DNA of 30,000 nt. It comes from Takakia lepidozioides (Eukaryota; Streptophyta; Takakiopsida; Takakiales; Takakiaceae). The stretch covers positions 1 through 30,000 of the forward strand of contig JAKLZA010000218.1 of NCBI GenBank assembly GCA_030704615.1, written 5' to 3'. Within the stretch, counting starts at the first letter, position 1. Each line of letters opens with the position of its first letter. The notes beneath the pieces were generated by a model. It was not told where the DNA came from, searched no databases, and saw nothing but the letters and a program-made list of their open reading frames with translations. Shown piece by piece: positions 29,901 to 30,000 of this stretch. Both the position numbers and the translations under genes were made by a program.

Positions 29901-30000
29901 TGTTTGCTGCCTATCTGCCTGCAAGGCTCCTCAAAAAATATCGTCAGTACATCAGAATGAGAAGGTGAAACAGGAAAGGAGAAGGGTAGATGGTGTGTAC
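26947..30000. repeat. Satellite unit 5 (cut by window end)
   Basis: 3054 bases of a unit that continues past the window. It shares the unit 3 variants near 27242 and 27279, and has private changes such as CACTCAATCAT near 29602 and GGCTTTCAGTTC near 29871. Confidence 0.92.

Larger units (their letters stand above)
12138..30000. repeat. Macrosatellite: head-to-tail tandem array of about 3.70-kb units
   Basis: A unit beginning TCATATCATGAAAGCACC recurs at 12138, 15842, 19543, 23248 and 26947 (the third and fourth are identical at this point). Unit lengths are 3704, 3701, 3705 and 3699 bp, and the fifth is cut by the window end. Copies are nearly identical, differing by scattered substitutions and one- to six-base indels. 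No convincing gene, rRNA, tRNA or transposase is seen in the unit. Small open stretches repeat in every copy only because the DNA is nearly the same. Confidence 0.95.

Noticed and set aside
12138-30000. rDNA or 5S repeat as identity of the 3.7-kb unit
   Set aside because: No stretch resembles 18S, 5.8S, 25S or 5S rRNA, and no tRNA fold was found.

Overview
The window looks like nuclear DNA of a streptophyte: a charophyte alga such as Chara, or an early-diverging land plant. The grounds are GT-AG spliceosomal introns of about 50-220 bp, a plant-style Mutator-like (MULE) transposase with a SWIM zinc finger, TTTAGGG-type telomere-like motifs, and heavy tandem-repeat content. The species cannot be fixed from the sequence alone. 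No rRNA, tRNA, CRISPR-cas or bacterial operon is present.

Layout. (1) 316-4022, minus strand: an apparently intact two-exon MULE transposase gene of about 1,200 codons. Its 86-bp intron keeps frame exactly. (2) About 4168-5870: a cluster of short perfect palindromes with core TTTCGGCGCCGAAA. Their centres recur every 60-65 bp, close to six helical turns, even where the DNA between them has diverged. Part of the cluster is re-duplicated as a 190-bp trimer. (3) About 6885-11516, plus strand: a multi-exon gene, probably decayed by frameshifts. It joins a ParB/sulfiredoxin-like domain (GGDHR motif), a helical middle, a charged Lys/Glu/Ala-rich linker and a beta-class amino-methyltransferase-like domain (motif IV as DIPD, motif I as LDVTANTG), ending in a Ser/Glu/Gly-rich tail. 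Copies of the same palindrome sit in two of its introns as pairs spaced 60-65 bp, and five more follow the gene at 11701-11975. (4) 12079-12126: six copies of an 8-bp repeat, just before a satellite array begins. (5) 12138-30000: a head-to-tail macrosatellite of about 3.70 kb, four full units and a fifth cut by the window end. Units are nearly identical, and the outermost one appears the most divergent. Each unit carries a hairpin-rich module with a telomere-like motif, 80-bp-phased TTCATCC...GGATGAA dyads, a GA tract and a pair of mutually exclusive hairpins.

How the parts may relate. The transposase gene and the ParB-methyltransferase gene are divergent, and the palindrome array lies between them. 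This could be one large composite mobile element carrying its own transposase and a DNA-modification-like protein, or a chance neighbourhood in repeat-rich DNA. The ParB-methyltransferase fusion in a plant-like genome and the phased palindromes are the most unusual items. The macrosatellite has no convincing protein-coding gene.
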